From NCBI GenBank assembly GCA_038527215.1, contig JBCBGC010000026.1:1-64000 (forward strand): a DNA stretch of 64,000 nucleotides. Reading direction: 5' to 3'. Below, one piece after another: positions 41,542-50,158 of this stretch (position 1 is its first letter; each line of letters starts with the position of its first letter). This DNA comes from JAWPMV01 sp038527215 (GTDB lineage: Bacteria > Bacteroidota > Bacteroidia > J057). The notes under the pieces are model-generated. The model did no database searches. It had not been told where the DNA came from and worked only from the letters and a program-made list of their open reading frames with translations. Made by a program: the position numbers and the translations under genes.

Positions 41542-42633
41542 ATGAATGCTCCCTTTCTGCGCTTTTTTGGCCTGTTCTGCCTGGGTTTTTTAGCGGCTTG
41601 TTCGCTGCTGGTGGAAGCCCCTCCATACCGACTTTTTTCCGCTTCGGAATCGGCGATCCGATACACCGGACGCTTTGATTTTGGGAGTGGGGCGCGCTTT
41701 GCCTGGACCGGCTCCAAAATTGAAGCCCGCTTCACCGGGCACCATGTTGCCTTGCTGATGGAAAATGAAGATTCAGCGCGGATTTGCTATTTGCGGATAG
41801 AGCTGGATGACCGGGATACCTGGGACCTGGCGGTCTCATCCGATACGATGTATTACCCACTGGCTGAGGACCTGGAGCCAGGGACGCATTACTTACGGGT
41901 TACCCGCCTGAATGAGCCGCGCCAGGGGGTATTGCGTTTTGGACAATTTGAGTTAGCCGATACCGCTCGCTTACTGCCCTTGCCGCCCGCTCCGGAACGC
42001 CATCTGGTCTTTTATGGCAACTCCATCACGGCAGGCTACGGCAATACCGGGCCAGACCAACACTGTGCTTACTCGCCCGAAACCCAGGACGGTCTCAAGA
42101 CCTATGCAGCTTTTACTGCGGAGGCGGTGCAGGCTTCCTCCCAGGTGCATGCTTATTCCGGGCATGGCGTCTGGCATAATTATGATACCCTCAAGGTAGA
42201 AACCCTGCCGGATGTATACGACCGGGTCTTTCCCGATTCCGTGGGCACGGACATGGACCTGAGCGGTTCCTATGCCGATCTGGTCTTCGTCAACCTCGGC
42301 ACCAATGATTTTGCCCACCGAATTCCCCCCCGCGATACTTTCGTAACCCGTTACGTGGACTTCCTCACCCAACTCCGGCAAGCCTATGCCGGGGCCAAAA
42401 TCGTTTGCCTGACCGGTTCCATGATGAAAGGCAGCAAGCTGTCCATCCTGAAAGATTATTTAGCCGAAATCGTGGCCCTCCGCCAGGCCGCCGGAGAAGC
42501 TGAACTCTACCGTTTCGATCTAAGTACCCAAGGCGCTTTGGGCTTTGGCTGTCACACCCATCCCAATGTGGCCCAACATGAGAAGAATGGGGCGGAGCTG
42601 ACGGAATTTGTGAAGGAGTTGATGGAGTGGTGA
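41542..42633 (+). CDS. SGNH/GDSL esterase lipoprotein of CE2 type
   Basis: A protein of 363 aa from the ATG at 41542. The N-terminus is a lipoprotein signal with lipobox FLAAC, Cys20. Residues 35-145 form a jelly-roll-like domain (YTGRFDFGSGARFAWTGSKIEARFTGHHVALLME), typical of carbohydrate esterase family 2. The SGNH catalytic domain follows: Ser161 in FYGNSITAGYG, block III LVFVNLGTNDF, and a His in CHTHPNVAQH near the end. CE2 enzymes remove acetyl groups from sugars in xylan or glucomannan. It would act at the outer membrane or in the periplasm. It is divergent from serA. Confidence 0.86.
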   Translation: MNAPFLRFFGLFCLGFLAACSLLVEAPPYRLFSASESAIRYTGRFDFGSGARFAWTGSKIEARFTGHHVALLMENEDSARICYLRIELDDRDTWDLAVSSDTMYYPLAEDLEPGTHYLRVTRLNEPRQGVLRFGQFELADTARLLPLPPAPERHLVFYGNSITAGYGNTGPDQHCAYSPETQDGLKTYAAFTAEAVQASSQVHAYSGHGVWHNYDTLKVETLPDVYDRVFPDSVGTDMDLSGSYADLVFVNLGTNDFAHRIPPRDTFVTRYVDFLTQLRQAYAGAKIVCLTGSMMKGSKLSILKDYLAEIVALRQAAGEAELYRFDLSTQGALGFGCHTHPNVAQHEKNGAELTEFVKELMEW

Positions 42634-42663
42634 GGGGGATGACCTAACCCACTGACATACCAC

Positions 42664-45600
42664 CTATAAAACCAGCTTATTTAAGCCTCCTTTTTTCCAG
42701 AAGGCCTTAAACTTTTTTCGGACCTCTACGGGCATTTCTGCTTCATACTTAATGAGGGTAGGAAAAAGAGGGATACTGATTTTGAGCTTTTCCTTGATAT
42801 TCGGGCCTTCTTGCTTCAACTTCTGGACCTGCTGGAAAGCTCGTAGCAAATCTTCCTGTTGGCTATTTTGTAAGAATAAATCCTCGGTTCCCTTAAGAAC
42901 GGTTTCTACCATGTCCTGGGCATAACTCAGCTCTAACTCCATCTCATCAAGTTTGCCTAAAATCCCCGCAAGGAGTTTTTCATCGCTGGCCTTGATGTTC
43001 TCCCGTAACACTTCAGGTAGCTCATCCAGGCGACTGAGCACTTGTTCTCTGGTTTTTTCTTCTTCGGAGGATATATGTGTGCGGGTTTTTTCCCCTTCGT
43101 CGGCAAGTTGGGTTTTGATCTCTTCCATACTTTCTTTTAACTCTGAGGTATCCTGCGTCATCATACGCTCTGCCATCTCCAGGCCTTTTTCTCCTCGGAA
43201 TCTGACTTCACCTTCCAGGCCGTATTGCCCAATCCGGTTTTTTCGTTGATAAGCTTCCGCTTCTGCCAGCGCTTCATGGGAGATGGTTTTCAGTAAGCTA
43301 TGGAAATCAATTCTATCCCTTGATTTGAGACAGTAGTAGAAATGGAATTTAGGGTCAGGATTTTGAAGGTCTTTTTTGACCTGGGCGTAGTCTAGAAAGT
43401 ACGGCTCCTTGTTATTGGCACATTGCGAACAATTACATGGAATCAAGGTCTGCACCTTAAGGCGTTCCAGGTTGAATCTTTCGTTGATTTTGTCAATTTC
43501 CCTAATCAGAAGTTCGGACATATAGTGGGCGTCCTCGCCAATGATACGTACCTGAATTCGACTGGTGTCTGGCTGTCGGATTTCCCGTAGCTCTGCTAAT
43601 ACACCACGCTCTTCCAGTACGACCCCATCGCTGTATACCCAGTCTCCGTTTTCCCCGGCGATTTTTTCATGCAGCCCTACACTGAGTTGGTTGACCAGGC
43701 CTTCCGGCATGAATTTGTATTCATAGTAAAAAGTCAAAGGACAGCTTTCTTCCCCACAGAAATCCTTTGGGGGCATTTTTTCCATCATGTGGGGTACCAG
43801 GTATTTTCCGGTACTTCTCAACTCGAAGCAAATTTTAAATTGCTTCATCAGGTCCAATAACTGAGGATGGAAATTTTTGAATTCAGGTTCCGGCCAGAAC
43901 TCTTTGAGATGCTTTTTCTCAAAGGTTCCTTTAGGCGAGGCTTCCTGTACGGTGGACGAATCAAAGACTTTATAAGTGGCCTTAGTCGCCCATTCCCTAT
44001 GAAGGATGATGAGTTGAGAAAGGGTGCTACTGGGATCATCCTGGAAATGCAGGTGCACCCCCAGACGATGAAAATAGCGGCTAAGAATATTTTGTCCGTT
44101 TTCGTCTTCTATGCCGTGCTTCTGGCAAAGCTTACGGAATTGTTCAACTGGAATGGTAGAATGATTCTTGGCCAGGCGCTGAATAGCCCTTCTCACTTTC
44201 ATCCAGCGTTTGGGCATCACTACCCCCATGCCTGGAATCTGATCAATGTGTTTTTTTAGGACTTCCCTCAACTCTTTTAAGCCCTCCTTTGTAGCCAGAT
44301 TGGTCTTTTGTAGCTCAGTTAGAAAATCATAATTCTTTTTTAAGACCCCAAAGTCAATCATTTTCTCATGGCCGGTATGCTGATTTTGGATCATCAGCAT
44401 TTTGCTGCCATGCCCAAAGAGTTCTGCGGACTGCAACAGCTGATTAAGCCGGCTATCATTTTCGTTGGCCCCGCTTCTAGAGGAGTCCATGAGAATGTAA
44501 AGGGCCCGCTGCGAATAGAAATACTGATGGACCATGTCGTACATGACCTGGCCCCCAAAGTCCCAAATATGGACGGTGTGGGTTTTTCCTTTTCTCCGGT
44601 ATTTCCAATCATGTATTTCGATACCCCTGGTTCGTTCTTCCTGGGTTGGTAAATCTCCATTCGGATCACTCAACCTGTGGGCCAAGCTGGTTTTGCCTGC
44701 GCCTCCATCCCCGACCAGAAGGACTTTTACTTCGTTCATTTCTTCCTCACCTTGTTCTTCGATGGCGTCATAGTAGGCTTGGACCATTTGGGGACCAAGT
44801 TGGATCCATTCAGGGGCGGGTTTTTTGAGGTTTTTACAATCAGCTAAAAAAACTCCTTTATGAAAGAGGAAATTAAGATTAGTTCCAATTCTTTCAGCAA
44901 AATAGATAGGATGGTCGATAAAGTTTTCAACAACAAAATCTGGGTGTTTACTATTCGTTAAATGCAATTCACCTGCTAGAAATAATCTAGATACTAAAAT
45001 AGGAGGTAGGTTGTCGATTTTTTCTATATCGGATTTTTGGAGGCTTAATCCTTTCAACGATTTTAAATTTCCCGTGAAAGTCAGGCTTTTGATATTTGAT
45101 TCATCTAAAGTAAGGGTTGTTAGATTCGGGATATGCTCAAGAGTAGTAAAATCAGATATAGGGTTACCGCTTAATTCAAGTACCTTTAAGTCTCCTAAAG
45201 TTCGTAATGAAGAGATATTTCTAACCTTGTTTGAAATTAACGATAGGGCAATCAACTTCGGCGAGTTTTCAATGTTAGAAATTGAACTGAGTTCGTTCTT
45301 AGAAAGATCAAGGTCAGTTAAGGACTTTAGACCCTGGAGATTTCTTATCTCTTTGATATGGTTTTTAGAAAGATTTAAACTTTCAAGATTCGTTAGTAAA
45401 TGGATATTTTCAATTTCGTGCAGATGATTTCCAGACAGGTCGAGAGAGGTCAGTTCACCAAGGTTATCCAAGTTCTTAATTTCGGTGATCTGATTATTTG
45501 AAAGCCTGAGTGTGGTAAGCGGAACGAGTTTATCCAGGTTTTTAATTTCGGTGATCTGATTTCCAGAGATAGAGAGAGAGGTCAGTTTGCCAAGTTTATC

Positions 45601-45900
45601 CAGGTTTTTAATTTCGGTGATCTGATTTCCAGAGAGATTGAGCGAGGTCAGTTTACCAAGTTTATCCAGGTTTTTAATTTCGGTGATCTGATTTTTATAG
45701 AGATCGAGATCGGTCAGTTTACCAAGTTTATCCAGATTCTTTATTTCGGCGATTTGATTCGTCCGAAGTATTAGTTTTTCTAACCATTCCATCTCTCCAA
45801 TCTCCTCAGGAATCTCTGTCAATCTACACCCTGACAAATCCAACTCCTTAGCCTTTGTCTCAAAGGCCTCTTTAATCTGCTTTTGTGCTTTCTCTGTCAT
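42664..45900 (-). CDS. LRR-Roc-COR GTPase (Roco family) with coiled-coil tail
   Basis: A protein of 1078 aa. Residues 15-310 hold about 13 leucine-rich repeats of 22 aa, several nearly identical (LGKLTSLNLSGNQITEIKNLDK). The Roc GTPase domain spans about 388-555 with Walker A GDGGAGKT (397-404), G3 DFGGQ (447-451) and, where NKxD is expected, NQHT (506-509). A COR-like region (about 560-800) follows with a CNCSQC cluster near residue 830. The C-terminal 200 residues are coiled-coil rich with charged repeats (EEIKTQLADEGEKTRTHISSEEEKTREQV). There is no kinase domain, as in other bacterial Roco proteins. Such proteins are GTP-regulated dimers; the partner is unknown. The LRR portion is AT-richer than its neighbours. 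Confidence 0.88.
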   Translation of the reverse strand: MTEKAQKQIKEAFETKAKELDLSGCRLTEIPEEIGEMEWLEKLILRTNQIAEIKNLDKLGKLTDLDLYKNQITEIKNLDKLGKLTSLNLSGNQITEIKNLDKLGKLTSLSISGNQITEIKNLDKLVPLTTLRLSNNQITEIKNLDNLGELTSLDLSGNHLHEIENIHLLTNLESLNLSKNHIKEIRNLQGLKSLTDLDLSKNELSSISNIENSPKLIALSLISNKVRNISSLRTLGDLKVLELSGNPISDFTTLEHIPNLTTLTLDESNIKSLTFTGNLKSLKGLSLQKSDIEKIDNLPPILVSRLFLAGELHLTNSKHPDFVVENFIDHPIYFAERIGTNLNFLFHKGVFLADCKNLKKPAPEWIQLGPQMVQAYYDAIEEQGEEEMNEVKVLLVGDGGAGKTSLAHRLSDPNGDLPTQEERTRGIEIHDWKYRRKGKTHTVHIWDFGGQVMYDMVHQYFYSQRALYILMDSSRSGANENDSRLNQLLQSAELFGHGSKMLMIQNQHTGHEKMIDFGVLKKNYDFLTELQKTNLATKEGLKELREVLKKHIDQIPGMGVVMPKRWMKVRRAIQRLAKNHSTIPVEQFRKLCQKHGIEDENGQNILSRYFHRLGVHLHFQDDPSSTLSQLIILHREWATKATYKVFDSSTVQEASPKGTFEKKHLKEFWPEPEFKNFHPQLLDLMKQFKICFELRSTGKYLVPHMMEKMPPKDFCGEESCPLTFYYEYKFMPEGLVNQLSVGLHEKIAGENGDWVYSDGVVLEERGVLAELREIRQPDTSRIQVRIIGEDAHYMSELLIREIDKINERFNLERLKVQTLIPCNCSQCANNKEPYFLDYAQVKKDLQNPDPKFHFYYCLKSRDRIDFHSLLKTISHEALAEAEAYQRKNRIGQYGLEGEVRFRGEKGLEMAERMMTQDTSELKESMEEIKTQLADEGEKTRTHISSEEEKTREQVLSRLDELPEVLRENIKASDEKLLAGILGKLDEMELELSYAQDMVETVLKGTEDLFLQNSQQEDLLRAFQQVQKLKQEGPNIKEKLKISIPLFPTLIKYEAEMPVEVRKKFKAFWKKGGLNKLVL
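45465..45775 (-). repeat. 66-bp tandem DNA repeat encoding the first LRRs
   Basis: The sequence around TTTATCCAGGTTTTTAATTT recurs at an exact 66-bp interval (TATCC at 45531, 45597, 45663 and 45729). Each copy encodes one 22-aa leucine-rich repeat, and the copies are nearly identical, indicating recent expansion of the repeat number. Confidence 0.85.
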
Positions 45901-46043
45901 GGCAAATGGGGCGTGAAAAAATGATCAACTAATCGGTATGGGAGGATATTTGGGTGCGTGGGAACTAAACTCCATCCTTTTACCAAGATACTGATATTTG
46001 ATTGCATCGAAAGATCAATCGTATCGAATCTCTGATTTCCCCA

Positions 46044-46080
46044 CAAAAAAAACCGGGAGCCCTGCGCAGGGCTCCCGGTT
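46044..46080 (-). terminator. Terminator of the metzincin protease gene
   Basis: AACCGGGAGCCCTGC (46051-46065) and its exact complement (46066-46080) form a perfect 30-bp palindrome. On the minus strand it is followed by eight T residues. Confidence 0.92.
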
Positions 46081-46100
46081 TGCTATCCAATCAATCTCAA

Positions 46101-48614
46101 TTAATCGTCATCCAGGATCATCTCGATGCGGGCCAGCACGTCGCTGAGGTGGTAGCGGGTCATGCTATCAGGGGCACGCTTAAGGGCGGTGCCTACTTCG
46201 CTTTCCAGCAGGGCCAGTTCGGCGCGTACGACGGCGCGGATGTCGGTGAGGGCTACATTGGTGCGGGGACCGAAGGTGATGCGCACGCCACCGCGTCCGG
46301 TAACGTTGGGGCGAGGCTGGTCCTTCATTAGGCTTTCCAGGCGAGCGAGGTAGGCGCGCTGCAGGTTACGGCGATAGGTGTCGATCGACTCCCGGCCTTC
46401 CAGCTCGGACCAGATGCCCTGCCGCAGCTCATTAAAAAGGTCCACCATGGAATAGGCACTGGAACCGTGCATGGCTTCGGCTTCGATCAGGCGGGCCAGC
46501 CGATCTGCTCCCAGCAGAGAATTCAGGGTGCGGGACTGGGCAGACTGGATGCGGTTGAGCATGCCACTGGATTCGAAACGGTTGGTCATATCTTCGCGAA
46601 TCAACCAGGTAGGCGTTTGGAACAACTGCTGATTGAGGAAAGCCACGGCTTCCTGTTGCTTGGCTTTGGGCACGATTTCGTAGACCGCTCCTTCCTGGTC
46701 GCTACGTTTCAGGTATTCGTAAACGCCTCCCACATTGGTGCGGACGTGGCCCATGTAGCGGTTCCACTGACCGATGACCTGACCGTAAAGCTCTTCCAGG
46801 TCATCATAGGTTTTGCCTTCTCCCTCGGTCCACTCGGGCAGACGATTCATGATGCGCTTGAGGTTGGCGATGCCATAGCCACTGGCTTTCATTGCGTCAT
46901 CGCCAATGTCCTCGGTCTGAGCCGTAGGGTCTACTCCGTTGGCGCGACCAAAGCGGTACATAGGATCACCTGCGTGGCTTTGAATCCAGTCGTTCAGGGT
47001 GGAGAGTTCATCATCAGAAGTCTCTGCTCCTTTGATGAGTTTATAGCCCCATTCGATGGACCATTTGTCATAAATTCCCACGGCAGGCATCACATTAACC
47101 CCTTCATCTTCCGGCTGCGCCACATAGTTAAAGCGGGCATAATCCATGATAGAAGGGGCGGTACCCATGGTTTTGGTGAAATTCGCAGAACGCAAAGAGT
47201 CCACCGGATAGGCAGAGCTGGAACCCATATTGTGGGGCAGGCCCAGGGTATGGCCTACCTCGTGAGCAGCCACAAAGCGGATCAACTCGCCCATGACTTC
47301 GGTTTTGAATTTTACGCCCCGCGCATCTTCATTGACCGCGGCGGTCTGAATGAAATACCAGTTACGGAGCAGGTTCATCACATTGTGATACCAAAGGATA
47401 TCAGACTCTAGAATCTCCCCGGTGCGTGGGTCATGTACGTGAGGACCCTGGGCATTCTGGATAGGCGTAGAGATATAACGGATGACGGAGTAGCGGACAT
47501 CTTCCGGACTCCAATCAGGATCTTCTTCTTTGGTGGGAGGATCTTTGGCGATGATGGCATTTTTGAAACCAGCCCTTTCAAAAGCTACCTGCCAGTCTTC
47601 GATGCCTTTTTTGAGATAAGGAACCCACTGCGGAGGGGTGGCAGGGTCCACATAATAGACAATCGGTTTGATGGGCTCTACCAGTTCCCCACGGAAGTAG
47701 GCTTCCGGGTCCTTGGGTTCCAATCGCCAGCGGGTGATATAGCGACGCTGGGCGGCCTTTTGCTCATCTACTCCGTAATCTGTATTGCTGATGGAAAAAT
47801 AGCTTACCCGCTCATCAAAGCGACGGGCCAGCCAGGGGTTTTCTGGCAGCAGAATAAAGGACTGGTTCATGGAGAGCGAAAGCATATCAGAGGGCGCACC
47901 AGAAGGCAGATTCCCTGCTTTATAGGTCAGCACGTGGCGTACTTCTACGTTCTGAGGGAAGGCTTTCACGTAGTCAATGAAGCTCATGTTTTTCTGAAAA
48001 CCTTTGACTTCATAGGTTTTCTTTTGCCCGTCCGACAAAGGACCAATCATGGCTACGTCGGAGGTAAAAAAGCTGGTCACATCAATCACCGCCCCGGCTG
48101 AATCTCGGTTCAGTGATTTGATGGGGAAGGACATGATGATGGGCTCAAAATTATTGTTGCGGACGGACTGGTAAATCGGCTGGTCTGGATTGGCTACATC
48201 AGAGTAGGAAACGGAACGAAGCAGGATGTTGTCATCTTTTCTTTCGAAACGAATCACTTGCTGGGGACGGGTTTTCATGCCCGCACCACCAAAAGTCAGG
48301 CCTTGTACGGTTCCTGCCATGCGGCTGACGACCAGGATTTCTTTGCCCATGATATCGGCCGGGAGTTCAAAGAAATACTTCTTCCCCACCTTGTGGACGT
48401 TGAATAGGCCTTCCTCACTTTGAGCCTCTGAGGTAATGACCTTGTCGTAAGCTTTAATGCCGTCTTTCTTTCCTTCACCATTTTTGCTGGCTCCTGATTT
48501 CGCAGCTCCGTCATCCCCTCCGCCGGGGCGCTGGGCCATGGTAGGCATACAGAGCCCTACTAGTAGAATTAGTAGGGGGAAGTTTCGCCTAAATAAACGC
48601 AGATATTGTTGCAT
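46101..48614 (-). CDS. Exported zinc metalloprotease (metzincin, DUF5117/DUF4953 type)
   Basis: A protein of 837 aa with signal peptide (LLILLVGLCMPTMAQ). The zinc site is complete: HEVGHTLGLPH at 451-461 (HExxHxxGxxH) with a metzincin Met-turn in APSIMDYARF. Large upstream domains (55-320) precede it, including EILVVSRMAGTVQGLTFGGAGMKTRPQQVIRFERKDDNI and the SNTDYGVDEQKAAQRRYITRWRLEP block of this family. The C-terminal domain (about 560-837) is helical. It is probably a secreted or periplasmic protease of unknown substrate. It is transcribed alone between the Roco and P450 genes and ends in a strong terminator. Confidence 0.92.
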   Translation of the reverse strand: MQQYLRLFRRNFPLLILLVGLCMPTMAQRPGGGDDGAAKSGASKNGEGKKDGIKAYDKVITSEAQSEEGLFNVHKVGKKYFFELPADIMGKEILVVSRMAGTVQGLTFGGAGMKTRPQQVIRFERKDDNILLRSVSYSDVANPDQPIYQSVRNNNFEPIIMSFPIKSLNRDSAGAVIDVTSFFTSDVAMIGPLSDGQKKTYEVKGFQKNMSFIDYVKAFPQNVEVRHVLTYKAGNLPSGAPSDMLSLSMNQSFILLPENPWLARRFDERVSYFSISNTDYGVDEQKAAQRRYITRWRLEPKDPEAYFRGELVEPIKPIVYYVDPATPPQWVPYLKKGIEDWQVAFERAGFKNAIIAKDPPTKEEDPDWSPEDVRYSVIRYISTPIQNAQGPHVHDPRTGEILESDILWYHNVMNLLRNWYFIQTAAVNEDARGVKFKTEVMGELIRFVAAHEVGHTLGLPHNMGSSSAYPVDSLRSANFTKTMGTAPSIMDYARFNYVAQPEDEGVNVMPAVGIYDKWSIEWGYKLIKGAETSDDELSTLNDWIQSHAGDPMYRFGRANGVDPTAQTEDIGDDAMKASGYGIANLKRIMNRLPEWTEGEGKTYDDLEELYGQVIGQWNRYMGHVRTNVGGVYEYLKRSDQEGAVYEIVPKAKQQEAVAFLNQQLFQTPTWLIREDMTNRFESSGMLNRIQSAQSRTLNSLLGADRLARLIEAEAMHGSSAYSMVDLFNELRQGIWSELEGRESIDTYRRNLQRAYLARLESLMKDQPRPNVTGRGGVRITFGPRTNVALTDIRAVVRAELALLESEVGTALKRAPDSMTRYHLSDVLARIEMILDDD

Positions 48615-48746
48615 GTTAGGGTATTATGGTTCATCTAATGCCGCAAAATACCAAAACTTGGGGAGGGTTCACCCTAGGGATTCCTTCCCTTCCACCATTG
48701 GACAGCCATCCTCGACCATAGGGATAGAAAATTCGATATGCGTGGG

Positions 48747-50093
48747 CTAGGTCCGGGGGATGAGCTTCATCCAGACCTTGGTTTTGGGACGCAAGGTGAT
48801 AGAGGGATCAAAATCGATCACCTCATCTGAGGTGCGGGCAAAATCATAACGCTGTAGCATGGTGGTCAGGGCAATCTGCATTTCTACCATGGCAAACTGG
48901 TTGCCGATACAGAGCCTGGGACCCCCACCAAAAGGCAGATAAGCATAGGAATGGCGGGCTTTGATGTTTTCGGGTAAAAAGCGTTCGGGTCGGAACTCCT
49001 CCGGGCTATCCCAGTAAGCGGGATTCCGGTGCAGCCCGTAAATAAAGATGGTCATGTTTTCGGTGGGCTGCAGGCTCAACTCGCCGACCTGATCCGCTTT
49101 TAGGGCTTGCCGGCCGATCACCCAGGCCGGAGGCGATAGACGCATGCTTTCCAGGATGACCCGTCGCAGATAGCTGAGCTGTTTCAAATGTTGGAACTGT
49201 ACGGGGGTATCTCCCAACACCGTCTGGATTTCCTCCCGGACTTTTTGCAAGATGTGGGGATGTTCCAGTAAGTGCAGCGTGGTCCAGGTGAGTCCGTTGG
49301 CGGTGGTTTCGTGCCCGGCCAGGAACAAAATGATGGATTCATCCCGGAGTTGCTGCCGGGTCAGGCTTTCGCCCGTCTCTTCATCCTTAGCCGAATAAAG
49401 CATATCTAAGAGATCGCCTTCTCCTACGCCATCCTCCTTTCTTCGGTCAATGAGGTCAAACAAAACCTCATCCATTTCCTCACTCATCCGGTCGTAGTAT
49501 TTCATCCGTCCCGTCAGCTTATACCAGGCAATTTTATGGGGTTCACGGATCCGGGCGACCATCAGTTTCAGGAGCTCGTTGAAACAAAAATCCACCCGCT
49601 CAATGCTGGCTTCGCTAATGGCTGAACTAAAGAGGGAACGGGTCACTACGTTCAGGGTGAGCTTGACCATGGCTTCGTGAAAATCCATGGGCCCTTGCTG
49701 AGGATTCCATTTGTCTACCTGGGCGGCGGTTTCGTCTATGATGATCTGGGATAAATGCTCGATCTGCGCTTTGTGGAAGGCCGGCTGGATCAGCCGCCTT
49801 TGTCTGAGCCAATAAGCGCCATCGGAAGTTAGAAGGCCATTGCCTATGGCGACTTTCAGCAAGCGGGTAGGCCGGTCCTTGATGTAGTTTTTTTGGTTAC
49901 GGACCAAAATATGCTGGGCATAGTCGGCGCTGGTGGTGATATACACATGACGACTCCCCACATCCACCCGAAAAACTTCCCCAAAGCGTTGCTGATAGCT
50001 GCTAAAGGTGGTCAATATGTTGGAGATGATCCGGTACTGGCTGATCAGGCGCTCATACCAGGGTACGCGGGGCGGAAAGCTGGTGGCTGACAT
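48747..50093 (-). CDS. Cytochrome P450
   Basis: A protein of 448 aa. All P450 landmarks are visible: I-helix AGHETT (259-264), K-helix ExxR as ESMR (315-318), the meander FRPERF, and the haem loop FGGGPRLCIG (388-397) with the Cys ligand at 395. It resembles the soluble bacterial CYP102/CYP4-like fatty-acid hydroxylase group but has no fused reductase, so a separate redox partner is needed and none is in the window. The substrate cannot be stated. It follows the TIR/EAD gene after 65 bases and shares its direction. Confidence 0.95.
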   Translation of the reverse strand: MSATSFPPRVPWYERLISQYRIISNILTTFSSYQQRFGEVFRVDVGSRHVYITTSADYAQHILVRNQKNYIKDRPTRLLKVAIGNGLLTSDGAYWLRQRRLIQPAFHKAQIEHLSQIIIDETAAQVDKWNPQQGPMDFHEAMVKLTLNVVTRSLFSSAISEASIERVDFCFNELLKLMVARIREPHKIAWYKLTGRMKYYDRMSEEMDEVLFDLIDRRKEDGVGEGDLLDMLYSAKDEETGESLTRQQLRDESIILFLAGHETTANGLTWTTLHLLEHPHILQKVREEIQTVLGDTPVQFQHLKQLSYLRRVILESMRLSPPAWVIGRQALKADQVGELSLQPTENMTIFIYGLHRNPAYWDSPEEFRPERFLPENIKARHSYAYLPFGGGPRLCIGNQFAMVEMQIALTTMLQRYDFARTSDEVIDFDPSITLRPKTKVWMKLIPRT

Positions 50094-50158
50094 AGAGAGG
50101 GTTCTAGGGTCGAAAGTAGAGCATAAAAGTACGCAGGAAACAGGTGCAGATAAATGGG

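Noticed and set aside
41493..41735. N-terminal extension of SerA to the far end of its open frame
   Set aside because: It overlaps the divergent lipoprotein gene, does not match known SerA, and lies beyond the promoter-like TACCTTTG at 41517.
48457..48750. Plus-strand frame near the metzincin gene start
   Set aside because: It is antisense to the signal peptide and N-terminus of the protease and has no support.
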